Source: CALLCD01 sp039817885 (GTDB lineage Bacteria > Pseudomonadota > Alphaproteobacteria > Caulobacterales > Hyphomonadaceae). From it: 64,000 nucleotides of DNA. Of this stretch, positions 8,391 to 16,635 are shown piece by piece. The translations under genes and the position numbers were made by a program. Under the pieces are notes generated by a model. It ran no database searches and had not been told where the DNA came from. It saw only the letters and a list, made by a program, of their open reading frames with translations. The stretch lies in assembly GCA_039817885.1 (NCBI GenBank), contig JBCBUY010000004.1, forward strand, positions 1-64,000. The letters are read 5' to 3'. Every line of letters begins with the position of its first letter. The stretch's first letter is position 1.

Positions 8391-10880
8391 ATGAGATTGA
8401 TTGGATTATCTACGCGCCTGCTAGGCAGTGCGTCGGCATGCGTTCTTCTAGTGGGATTGGGCACCACGGCATCGGCCGAAGATGCACCCATCGTCCTGCC
8501 GGGCGCACCAGGTGAAGATGTTCGGTCTCTGAGCGCGGATGAAGCCATCGCCATAACGGCATCGAGTTTCTCACCCGACGATGTTCGGTTCATGCTCAAC
8601 ATGATCCCCCACCACGCCCAAGCAGTGGACATGGCCAATCTGGTTGAAGAGCGCACAGCAACAGAAGAGATCGTAACGATCGCAGGCAAGATCAAAGCCA
8701 CGCAGTCGGACGAAATTGACTTTATGCGCAGCTGGCTCAGCGAGCGCGGCCAGACAGTCCCCAAAGCGGGGGAACATGGTGGCCATGGCGGTCACGGCGG
8801 TCATTCCGGTCTGTCAGAAGAAATGATGTTGGCCATGGGCATGGCTACCACGTCCCAAATGGCTGAGCTCGCCGCCGCTGAAGGCGTCGCGTTCGACCAA
8901 CTGTTTCTAACGCTTATGATCCGCCACCATGAAGGAGCGGTGGACATGGTCACGGAGCTTCTGGAGAAACCTGGCTCGGCTTACGATCCGGTCTTACTGG
9001 ATTTCACAACAGATATTACAAACGACCAAACGAGAGAGATCCAACAGATGAGCGCCCTGCTCGCTGGCCTGTCTCCGGACCCGCGGTCATCCTTGAAGCC
9101 CGGCTATGACGATGCCGGAGAGGCGATCTATAACTTGACCAAAGTGGTGAGCCTGCCCCGCCCGGCCGGTTTCTTCGACCCGGCAAACCCCGCCGGGCTG
9201 CAACCCGCCCTCGCATCAGCTGATGACGAAGACACCGAAGCGGACGCCGACACAGAAGACGAGGACGACGAAGATCGCGAACAAAGCCTCGACGGCACGA
9301 AATGGGGCGAGCGGTATCCATTCCTGAGCTTTTCCAATACGGATATGGCCTTCTTCGACGACAAGATGATTGCTGGCAATTATCACGGGTTCAATATCTA
9401 CGACCTCGATGATGAAGGAACGCCTGAGCTGATAAGTTCTGTCGTTTGCCCCGGTGGCCAGGGCGATGTGTCGGTCGTCGGCGATCTGCTCATCATGTCT
9501 GTCGAACAATTGCGAGGCCGGGTCGATTGCGGCCTCCAGGGTGTGAGCGAGGATGTGAGTGCCGAACGGTTCCGAGGCCTTCGTATCTTTGACATCTCAG
9601 ATCTCACCCGTCCCGTTCAGGTTGGCCAGGTCCAGACCTGCCGCGGATCACACACGCACTCCGTTGTCTCAAGCGATGACACCCGGATTGTTGTTTACAA
9701 CTCAGGCACCGGCGGCGTCCGCGATGAAGAGGAATTGGACGGATGCTATGGCGAAGTTCTAGGCGACAATCGGACAGCGCTGTTCCGGGTCGATGTGATC
9801 GAAATCCCTGTAGGTAATCCGTCCGCTGCGCGGATCGTAGACAGCCCAGCGGTCTTCGCAGATCCGGAAACAGGCCGCTTGGCCGGCCTATGGCAGGGCG
9901 GCGACCATGGAGAGGACACCCAGGAAACCAATTCAACAAATCACTGCCACGACATTACTGTGTTTCCAGAGCTTCAGCTGGCAGCAGGCGCGTGCTCGGG
10001 CAATGGCATTATCTTCGATATTTCAGACCCGCTTGCACCGAAGCGGATTGATGATGTCATCGATAAAGGGTTTGCCTATTGGCACTCTGCAACCTTCAAC
10101 AATGATGGTACAAAAGTTCTGTTCACTGATGAGTGGGGAGGAGGCGCACGCCCACGCTGCCGCGCACAAGATCCTGCCGATTGGGGCGCAGATGCCATCT
10201 ATAATATCGAAGACGGCAAACTGGTTTTCCAGGGCTACTACAAAATCCCCGCGCCTCAATTGGAAGAGGAAAACTGTGTCGCCCACAATGGGTCAATAAT
10301 CCCAGTTCCAGGGCGCGATATCTTCGCTCAGGCCTGGTACCAGGGCGGCCTTTCCATAGTCGACTTCACGGATGCAACATCACCCGTCGAAATCGCCTAT
10401 TTCGATCGGGGACCGATTCATGAGGAGCAGGTCGTCCTCGGAGGCTACTGGTCGACCTATTGGTATAACGGCAAGATTTACGGCACTGAAATCGCACGCG
10501 GCATCGATGTGTTCGCCCTTGAGCCAAGCGATTATCTCTCGGAAAACGAAATCGCTGCTGCGGCAATCGCCAATCAAGGCGAACTTTTCAATCCGCAGCA
10601 GCAGTTCCGTGTGACGTGGCCGGCTGAACCCGTTGTCGCGAAGGCGTATGTCGATCAGATGGAACGCGCCGGCGCGCTGCCCGAAGAGACCATTCTGGAA
10701 TTGCGGACAGTCCTCGACGATGCCGACGCACGCCTGAACCGCCGATTCCGGAACAAGAGCGCCGCTTTGGCCGATGCTTTGGACAAAATGGCGGAAGATG
10801 TCACGAGCGGTGATGAGGCGACCGATCAAGCAACAGAGCTCGCAGGTGTCCTCACCGATATCGCGGTACGCCTGCGATAA
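8391..10880 (+). CDS. Secreted DUF305 domain fused to a beta-propeller (LVIVD-repeat) domain
   Basis: 829 aa. A signal peptide is visible (cleavage near TASA-EDA, residue ~29). Residues ~50-225 form a DUF305 four-helix domain with its His/Met-rich elements: FMLNMIPHHAQAVDMA and LMIRHHEGAVDM. A GGH repeat stands near residues 127-139. A very acidic linker (about residues 277-300) leads to a propeller with repeated IFDISD and HSVV-type strands and a C-terminal helical tail. DUF305 proteins are often found with copper handling; metal binding is inferred from the histidines. AAGGAG precedes the start, and a terminator follows, so it is a single-gene unit. Confidence 0.85.
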   Translation: MRLIGLSTRLLGSASACVLLVGLGTTASAEDAPIVLPGAPGEDVRSLSADEAIAITASSFSPDDVRFMLNMIPHHAQAVDMANLVEERTATEEIVTIAGKIKATQSDEIDFMRSWLSERGQTVPKAGEHGGHGGHGGHSGLSEEMMLAMGMATTSQMAELAAAEGVAFDQLFLTLMIRHHEGAVDMVTELLEKPGSAYDPVLLDFTTDITNDQTREIQQMSALLAGLSPDPRSSLKPGYDDAGEAIYNLTKVVSLPRPAGFFDPANPAGLQPALASADDEDTEADADTEDEDDEDREQSLDGTKWGERYPFLSFSNTDMAFFDDKMIAGNYHGFNIYDLDDEGTPELISSVVCPGGQGDVSVVGDLLIMSVEQLRGRVDCGLQGVSEDVSAERFRGLRIFDISDLTRPVQVGQVQTCRGSHTHSVVSSDDTRIVVYNSGTGGVRDEEELDGCYGEVLGDNRTALFRVDVIEIPVGNPSAARIVDSPAVFADPETGRLAGLWQGGDHGEDTQETNSTNHCHDITVFPELQLAAGACSGNGIIFDISDPLAPKRIDDVIDKGFAYWHSATFNNDGTKVLFTDEWGGGARPRCRAQDPADWGADAIYNIEDGKLVFQGYYKIPAPQLEEENCVAHNGSIIPVPGRDIFAQAWYQGGLSIVDFTDATSPVEIAYFDRGPIHEEQVVLGGYWSTYWYNGKIYGTEIARGIDVFALEPSDYLSENEIAAAAIANQGELFNPQQQFRVTWPAEPVVAKAYVDQMERAGALPEETILELRTVLDDADARLNRRFRNKSAALADALDKMAEDVTSGDEATDQATELAGVLTDIAVRLR

Positions 10881-10927
10881 GGCAGCACTTTTTGCTCGTC
10901 TCGGCGTAGCCGCCAAACGCAATTGAG

Positions 10928-10965
10928 GGGGACCGATGTTCGGTCAGAGCATCGATCCCCTTTTT
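10928..10965 (+). terminator. Rho-independent terminator after the DUF305/propeller gene
   Basis: GGGGACCGATG (10928-10938) pairs with CATCGATCCCC (10950-10960) with one mismatch, followed directly by five T. It lies 48 bases after the stop codon. Confidence 0.8.
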
Positions 10966-11053
10966 GCTATTGAGAACAAAGCCACTACATCCGAAGGAGC
11001 GTCCGTGACAGGACAGACGCGCAGTCCGGTCGGCAAAGGGTGGGTGAAGAACC

Positions 11054-12028
11054 ATGACGCGTGTTCTCTCAGGTCTGGCATATGCGGCGCGAATAGGACT
11101 TGGTCTGATCGCGGGACTGGCTTTACTTCTTGCCGCCATGGGCGGCCTTGGCCATCTCTACCGCATGACCGCAAAAGCGCCCTATCAACTGATCGAAGTC
11201 GAACCGGGTCGGCGGCTTCATGTGGCCTGTGATGGTCCCGAAGCTGCCCCCTTTGTGCTCTACGATGCTGGTGCATTCGGCATCTATACCGACGGCTGGT
11301 GGATCAAGGACGCACTGAAAGACGATTATAGGGTCTGTCTCTACGATCGCGCGGGCATGGGCTGGAGCGATCCCGTGCCGGAGGGGGTATCACCAGGACC
11401 ACTCTGGCATGTCGAAGACATGCGCCGACTGAGAGCCGCACTTGGCGAGGACAGACCATTTGTCCTGATAGGCCATTCAATGGCCGGGCTGCGCTTACAT
11501 GCCTATGCCAATCTCCACCCGAGCGAACTTCAAGGCCTCGTTTTTGTGGACGCAGCTCGACCGCAATCAGTGAGAGCGGAACGGATTCAGGCTTTTATTC
11601 CATGGGTTTTGCGGGCCATGACAATTGGTACGGGCCTGGCGCGGATCGGAATCGCCGGCGGTATGTCATATCTCCTCCCCGATGAGTTGGATTTGCCCAA
11701 ACAGCAAAAGCAGGACAAACGGCGCTCGATTGCATCGGTGAAGCACCATAAGGCTGCCAAAGCTGAAATTGCAGCCGCGATGAGAGTTGATGAATCTCCG
11801 GATTGGATGTCGGGTTCTGGCGCTGAAACACGGCCCGTCGCAGTGTATTCTAACTCCGAGGGGGGCGGCGCAAACGCCTCTGTCGCAACCGCCGCCGAGA
11901 CGAACGCAGGCTTTGGCCGGATCAGAAGCCTTACGGACGAAACACACGTATCACTGCTTAATCAAAAGAATGCTGAGCTTATCGCAAACGATGTGAGAGA
12001 CATGATACAGGGCAGCTTCGTGAAGTGA
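11054..12028 (+). CDS. Membrane-anchored alpha/beta hydrolase
   Basis: 324 aa. An N-terminal hydrophobic helix (residues ~8-30) anchors it in or directs it across the inner membrane. The catalytic serine is S142 in GHSMAG, the oxyanion region is around LYDAGAFG and CLYDRAGMGWSD matches strand 4 of the fold. A late histidine (ETHVSLL) can complete the triad. Substrate unknown. Its stop overlaps the GTG start of the following MprF-like gene, so they are translationally coupled; this suggests action on a lipid or aminoacyl-lipid (inference). Confidence 0.85.
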   Translation: MTRVLSGLAYAARIGLGLIAGLALLLAAMGGLGHLYRMTAKAPYQLIEVEPGRRLHVACDGPEAAPFVLYDAGAFGIYTDGWWIKDALKDDYRVCLYDRAGMGWSDPVPEGVSPGPLWHVEDMRRLRAALGEDRPFVLIGHSMAGLRLHAYANLHPSELQGLVFVDAARPQSVRAERIQAFIPWVLRAMTIGTGLARIGIAGGMSYLLPDELDLPKQQKQDKRRSIASVKHHKAAKAEIAAAMRVDESPDWMSGSGAETRPVAVYSNSEGGGANASVATAAETNAGFGRIRSLTDETHVSLLNQKNAELIANDVRDMIQGSFVK

Positions 12029-13701
12029 CCGAACCCAACGCAACACATATGGCGACGCTTCGAAACCGCTTGTTCGACCATGCACCCAGGCTTGTTTCGG
12101 CGTTCACCTTTCTCTCGGGCGCGATTGCCCTTGTCTCGGCAGCCATCCCGACCAAAACCCTGGCAATTGCAGGCCCGCTGCAAAGAGTTGTCTCCGAAGC
12201 ACCAATCATTGGACTGACATTCGGCGGCATCATCTTGATGGCCCTATCCCTCGGACTTGCAAGACGCCTTCGAACGGCATGGTTTCTAACAATCATCGCA
12301 ACACTTCACGGTATCTTGGTCACAGCCGCCATACGTCCAAGGCCAATAGAATTAATGGTGTATCTCGGTCTGCTGGGGCTCCTTATTGCGGCGCGGCGCG
12401 CGTTCTATCGACAATCAAGCCTCCAGGGAATCCGATATCCGCGAGTCTGGTTTCTCGCCGCATTCCTATCGGTTGTCGTCGCAGGCTTCTTCTCACTGCT
12501 CTGGATCAGCCATCAGAACGGGTTCGTCGAAGCGCGCTTTATCGATCTGATTATGGACCCGGTGCTTGGGGTCGCCGGACGGCCGGTGGCGTTGGCTCTG
12601 CTCTGCCTTGCTGCCTGGGGTTTTTACATCGCGGTCGCCCAGCCTTTGCGCATCGCATTGACATCTCCAGATGAGGGTGACCTGGAACGCTTATCCGAGT
12701 TGTTCGCGCACAGCGATGGCCCACGTCCCGAGAACGTGCTGGCATTTGCCGGCGACAAGAGTCTTTTCTTCGGTCCGGACGGCGACGCGGCTCTCGCCTA
12801 CTCAGAATCCGGCGGGATCCGCATCGCCATGGGCGCGCCGATCGGTCCAAAATCAGCCTGGAAGGCAACACTGGAATCGTTCCGAAAACAGGCCGAAGCT
12901 GACGCTCTGCGACCAGCAATTTATTCTGCTACACCTGAATTGCTCCCCGATTTATTGGATCTCAGCTTCACGGTGGAAAAAATCGGCGAAAGCGCAATTC
13001 TGGAACTACCGAGTTTTGGTCTGTCGGGCCGCAAACGCGAAGTGATCCGGCGGGGACGACGCAAACTGGCTGAACGTTCGGGCGCAACATTTGAAATGTC
13101 CAACCCACCGCATACAGATGGATTTCTAGAGAACCTCCGTCCCATCTCCGATGCCTGGCTTAACATGACTGGGGCCAAGGAAAAGTCTTTCTCCCTCGGC
13201 CGGTTCGACACCGCCTTCCTCAATCGCGGCCCATTGGGACTTGTGCGCATCAATGGCGCGCCCGCCGCATTTGGATCTCTCCTCACCACACCGGACAAAT
13301 CTTGGGCAGGAATCGATCTGATGCGATATGATCCTGATATCGCCATTACGAACACTATGGATTTTCTGCTGGTTGAACTGATCCTGTGGGCAAAAGAAGA
13401 GGGTTATCAAAAATTCGATCTGTCGATGGCACCGCTCTCCGGTCTCGACCAGGCCGAATTTGCGCCCCTTTATGCGCGGATCGGTCATTTCATTTATGAG
13501 CGTGGAGAACGGTTTTATAATTTTCGTGGACTTCGAAAGTTCAAGGAAAAATTTGATCCGGTATGGGAGCCACGCTATGTGGCGGCCCCTGGATATTGGT
13601 CGCTTCCCTTTGTCCTAGCCCAGGCCAGTCGCCTCACGAACAATCCATCAGACACACCAGAACCGGCAGGATCAATCACACTCGATGGCAAGAGGGGATA
13701 A
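12025..13701 (+). CDS. MprF-like DUF2156 protein (phosphatidylglycerol lysyltransferase-type domain)
   Basis: 558 aa from GTG 12025 (an ATG at 12049 is possible). About six membrane helices fill residues 15-215. A soluble C-terminal domain with tandem GNAT folds follows, showing the DUF2156 features AFAGDKSLFFGPDGDA, AMGAPIGPKS and the closing FKEKFDPVWEPRYVA. MprF/LpiA enzymes transfer Lys or Ala from aminoacyl-tRNA to phosphatidylglycerol on the inner membrane, lowering surface charge. This protein has fewer helices than full MprF (which carries a flippase), so aminoacylation is plausible but flipping is not supported. Confidence 0.82.
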   Translation: MTEPNATHMATLRNRLFDHAPRLVSAFTFLSGAIALVSAAIPTKTLAIAGPLQRVVSEAPIIGLTFGGIILMALSLGLARRLRTAWFLTIIATLHGILVTAAIRPRPIELMVYLGLLGLLIAARRAFYRQSSLQGIRYPRVWFLAAFLSVVVAGFFSLLWISHQNGFVEARFIDLIMDPVLGVAGRPVALALLCLAAWGFYIAVAQPLRIALTSPDEGDLERLSELFAHSDGPRPENVLAFAGDKSLFFGPDGDAALAYSESGGIRIAMGAPIGPKSAWKATLESFRKQAEADALRPAIYSATPELLPDLLDLSFTVEKIGESAILELPSFGLSGRKREVIRRGRRKLAERSGATFEMSNPPHTDGFLENLRPISDAWLNMTGAKEKSFSLGRFDTAFLNRGPLGLVRINGAPAAFGSLLTTPDKSWAGIDLMRYDPDIAITNTMDFLLVELILWAKEEGYQKFDLSMAPLSGLDQAEFAPLYARIGHFIYERGERFYNFRGLRKFKEKFDPVWEPRYVAAPGYWSLPFVLAQASRLTNNPSDTPEPAGSITLDGKRG

Positions 13702-13926
13702 AGTCTCTGATATTGTCAGTTTAATGCGAACCAGTCGGCCCACAAGCGGAGGCTTGTCCACTAGTTTTTCAAGCCGCGCACTCAGCACACTGATCGACAT
13801 ATCGAGATTGTCCTGAATCAATATGATTGTCTCTACGCGCAAGCCCTGCCCCTCAAGCGGGCGGTTCAGAACTGACCACGGCCCCGTAGCGTTCGTTGAA
13901 TATGGGTGGCATCCGCGCCCGGCATA
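13672..13926 (-). other. Open frame without a recognised start or family, in a long intergenic stretch
   Basis: Between the DUF2156 gene and the crotonase remnant there is no clear gene on the plus strand. On the minus strand, directly after the remnant's stop and in the same frame, 84 codons stay open and contain gene-like sequence (VETIILIQDNLDMSIS and PPLVGRLVRIKL). There is no convincing start or ribosome site, and I do not recognise the family. It may be decayed coding DNA. Confidence 0.25.
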
Positions 13927-14049
13927 TTATCGTCCCTGGAAGACGGGTGGTCGTTTCTCCATGAAAGCGGAAATGGCCTTGCGGACATCCTCTGCCTGAA
14001 AGCTGCGCAACATATGCCCGGCTTCAGGGCTTTCGACCTGAGCCATCAT
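13927..14049 (-). pseudogene. 3' remnant of an enoyl-CoA hydratase/isomerase gene
   Basis: Forty codons plus stop encode only the C-terminal tail of a crotonase: GHMLRSFQAEDVRKAI, then SAFMEKRPPVFQGR. This matches the classic ending of the family (xxSEDxxEGxxAFxEKRxPxFxGR). The other ~220 residues are missing; upstream lies the end of the PQQ dehydrogenase gene, whose TGA overlaps this frame's ATGATG. The junction suggests that arrival of the dehydrogenase gene, or a deletion, removed the rest. Confidence 0.75.
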
Positions 14050-16208
14050 GGATCGCCCGCCTGAGACTCATGGGCCCGCGAGAGGACGTAGGCACGCACG
14101 GCTTCGCTGTCGGCTTCACTCAGGCGGTCGCTGAAGGCGACCATACCATTTCCGGCAAGGGCACCCTCGCGGACGATGCGATCCCATAAGACCGGGTCAG
14201 CGGTAACAGCCGACCAGCGCAGATCCGGTAGGACACCTGAGCTTATGGCGAGCGCGCCATGACAAACCGCGCAATTGCGCTGATACTGGACAACGCCTTC
14301 AGCGATGAGCACTTCGTCGCCGAACGCGGCGGCTTTGGGGGTGCGCTCGATCGCCGGTAGGTCGACGGGGTCGATCCCGCCCGTCGCGCCGAGCTTGAAG
14401 GTGACCACCTTGCCGAGCGAAGGCGGCACCGCCTTGTCATAGGCCAGCCCGGTGGTCAGCGCATAGGCGCTGCCCCAACCGGTGGTGATGGTGACATATT
14501 GCTCGCCATCGAGAGCATAGGTGCCGGGCCCGGACGCCGCGCCGGACTTCACATCTGCCTCCCATAAGAGATCGCCCGTGGCGGCGTCATGGGCCGCGAA
14601 GGTTCCATCCAGCTGCCCTTGGAAGACAAGCCCCCCGGCGGTCGACAGGACGCCGCCATTCCAGGCGTTATCGTGCTCAACCACCCATCGCGGCGCCCGC
14701 GCGACAGGGTCCCAGGCGATCAAGCGACCTTTGAGGCCGGCGCGCAATCCACGCAACAACGCTTCAGGCGTCTCGACGGGCACCCCAGCGGAGAAATCGA
14801 CGCCGGTATTCCACGCCGTGGGCTGGTCGCTGAACCGGGCGTCATTGGCATAAATTTGCGGGATCTCATGGGCGGGAATGTAGGCCAGGTTGAGATCGGG
14901 ATTAAACGCCATCGGGTGCCAATTGTGAGCCCCGAGCGGTCCGGGGGTCTGGAGATAGGGTGCGTCGGCATAGCGCGCATCGGTAATCTCGATCGGACGG
15001 CCGGTTTCATCCAGCCCTTCAGCCCAATTGACCGGCACGAAGGCGTCCCCGGAAATGAACGCGCCCGTCTCCGCGTCGATGACATAGAAGAAGCCGTTCT
15101 TCGGAGCCTGCATCACCACGCGGTGCGTCGCGCCCTCGGCCCCGATCGGCAAATCAGCGAGGATCAGGGTTTGCGTGGCCGTATAGTCCCAATTGTCACC
15201 AGGAGTTGTCTGGAAATGCCAAGCATAATCGCCGGTCTCGGCATCGACGGCGACAATGGACGAGAGAAAGACATTGTCCCCGCCGGACGGATCGCGCAGG
15301 CGCTGGTTCCAGGGCGAGCCATTGCCCACACCGAAGATCACCCGGTCATTGACCTCGTCATAGATGATGGAATCCCAGACCGTGCCGCCGCCGCCCGAGC
15401 GCACCCATTCCCCCTCATCGCCCCATGTCTCGTTCGCCGAAGCCGCGAAGATCGCGTCGGAAGCGGCCCCATCAGCGATCTTATTCGGATTGGGCGTTGT
15501 GTAGAACCGCCATTTCAGCGCGCCGGTCTCCACATCATAGGCGGAGACATAGCCGCGCACGCCGAACTCGGCCCCGCCATTGCCGATCAGCACGAGGCCC
15601 TTCACCACGCGCGGTGCCCCCGTGATCGTGTAAGGCTGGGACTGGTCGACGGTGACCGTGCTCCACACCACCTCGCCAGTGGTCGCATCCAGCGCTTCGA
15701 GCCGGCCATCGATCGTCCCCACCAGGATCTTGCCGCCCCAGACGGCAACCCCGCGATTGACGACATCGCAGCAGGCACTCACCCCACGGGCGCGATCAAC
15801 GCCCGGATCATAAACCCATTTCTCTTCGCCCGTCCGCGCATCTAGCGCATAGACGACCGACCAGGCCGAAGTCACATACATGGTGCCGTCTACAACGATG
15901 GGCGTCGCCTCTACCCCGCGCGCGGTGGCGAGATCATAGGTCCAGGCCACGCCAAGATCCACAACGGTCTCGACATTGATCTGCTCCAGTGGAGAGTGGC
16001 GCTGCTCGTCATAGGTCCGGCCATAGGACAGCCATTCACCGGGGGTGCTGTCGGCCGCAAGAATGCGTTCGAAATTGACATCCGCAAAGGGGTCAGAACT
16101 GGTCGGGGCGGCGGTCTCAACAGGCGGAGCAGCGTCCTCGCTTCCACAAGCAGCCAAGCTCACAGCGAGCATCGCGAACGCGCCCGCCGCCATCATAACT
16201 CGGATCAT
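14046..16208 (-). CDS. PQQ-dependent alcohol dehydrogenase, lipid-anchored quinohaemoprotein
   Basis: 720 aa from ATG 16208, which has GGAGGGA upstream. A lipobox with C21 (SLAAC) predicts a periplasm-facing lipoprotein. Eight-bladed PQQ propeller: vicinal disulfide CC near residue 145 in SACCDVVNRG, repeated W-rich strands, and the catalytic Asp region DNWDYTATQ. A C-terminal cytochrome c domain carries CAVCH near 645. It should oxidise an alcohol or aldehyde and pass electrons through its own haem to the respiratory chain. No PQQ synthesis gene is in the window. The gene looks more GC-rich than its neighbours, possibly acquired. Confidence 0.93.
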   Translation of the reverse strand: MIRVMMAAGAFAMLAVSLAACGSEDAAPPVETAAPTSSDPFADVNFERILAADSTPGEWLSYGRTYDEQRHSPLEQINVETVVDLGVAWTYDLATARGVEATPIVVDGTMYVTSAWSVVYALDARTGEEKWVYDPGVDRARGVSACCDVVNRGVAVWGGKILVGTIDGRLEALDATTGEVVWSTVTVDQSQPYTITGAPRVVKGLVLIGNGGAEFGVRGYVSAYDVETGALKWRFYTTPNPNKIADGAASDAIFAASANETWGDEGEWVRSGGGGTVWDSIIYDEVNDRVIFGVGNGSPWNQRLRDPSGGDNVFLSSIVAVDAETGDYAWHFQTTPGDNWDYTATQTLILADLPIGAEGATHRVVMQAPKNGFFYVIDAETGAFISGDAFVPVNWAEGLDETGRPIEITDARYADAPYLQTPGPLGAHNWHPMAFNPDLNLAYIPAHEIPQIYANDARFSDQPTAWNTGVDFSAGVPVETPEALLRGLRAGLKGRLIAWDPVARAPRWVVEHDNAWNGGVLSTAGGLVFQGQLDGTFAAHDAATGDLLWEADVKSGAASGPGTYALDGEQYVTITTGWGSAYALTTGLAYDKAVPPSLGKVVTFKLGATGGIDPVDLPAIERTPKAAAFGDEVLIAEGVVQYQRNCAVCHGALAISSGVLPDLRWSAVTADPVLWDRIVREGALAGNGMVAFSDRLSEADSEAVRAYVLSRAHESQAGDP

Positions 16209-16600
16209 ATCGCATCTCCCTCCGCGCAGAACATTACGCACATAGCTTCTTTAGTAGAAGCTCCTTCCTTGACTTGTCGAGCTGTCTTTCAGACATCCCC
16301 GGGGTTCGACCGTCTCATCAAATGCAGTGCGGGACAGCGGTGGCCCGGAACTGCCGGCTGGATCAGGTCTGCGATAATATCAAATTCGCTTGCAAATGCG
16401 CGATGGTTTGAAAGTCTAAGATTACGACGACCCGAAAAGAGCGAATAAGCGCAACAATCGATCAATTGGTTGAAGACGGCACAATTGCTTAACCAGGAAA
16501 CATGGGAACTGTGGCCGCAGCTTCGAGATCCGACCGGGCCCGTAAAACATCACAAACTGCAAAAAGAAAAGACCGTGTTCAGAATAGCTTTTCAAGCGCA
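16209..16600. other. Intergenic region between divergent PQQ dehydrogenase and S9 peptidase genes
   Basis: About 390 bases with no supportable gene on either strand. It should hold the promoter of the PQQ dehydrogenase on the left, near the inverted repeat at 16244, and that of the peptidase operon on the right, next to the palindrome at 16601. The middle is AT-richer than the coding sequence. I saw no RNA gene in it. Confidence 0.5.
16244..16262. promoter_or_regulatory. Inverted repeat upstream of the PQQ dehydrogenase
   Basis: AGCTTCT (16244-16250) and AGAAGCT (16256-16262) are perfect 7-base arms with a 5-base spacer, 36 bases before the dehydrogenase start. It could be an operator or an mRNA leader hairpin; no T-run follows it, so it is not an obvious terminator. 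Confidence 0.4.
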
Positions 16601-16624
16601 ATCCAAAGTGTATACACTTTGGAT
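16601..16624. promoter_or_regulatory. Perfect 24-bp palindrome: predicted GntR operator, site 1
   Basis: Half-site ATCCAAAGTGTA followed by its exact complement, centred between 16612 and 16613. It lies 11 bases before the peptidase start, just ahead of the GAGG ribosome site, so a bound protein would block transcription. Its core GTGTATACAC recurs at 23070 and 26486. The central GT..AC spacing suits FadR-subfamily GntR proteins, and one is encoded at 25099-25806. Confidence 0.85.
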
Positions 16625-16635
16625 AGAGGTCTTAC

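Noticed and set aside
8764..8812. GGH-coding repeats as a possible CRISPR or minisatellite
   Set aside because: Only a few codon-level repeats within a coding frame, with no spacers; explained as a His-rich protein segment.
14589..15845. A 418-codon plus-strand open frame
   Set aside because: It is antisense to the PQQ dehydrogenase, whose motifs are unambiguous. Long antisense frames are expected in GC-rich genes, and its translation has no domain signature.
16290..16340. GGGGTTCGACC segment resembling a tRNA T-loop
   Set aside because: No matching acceptor, D or anticodon stems around it; judged chance.
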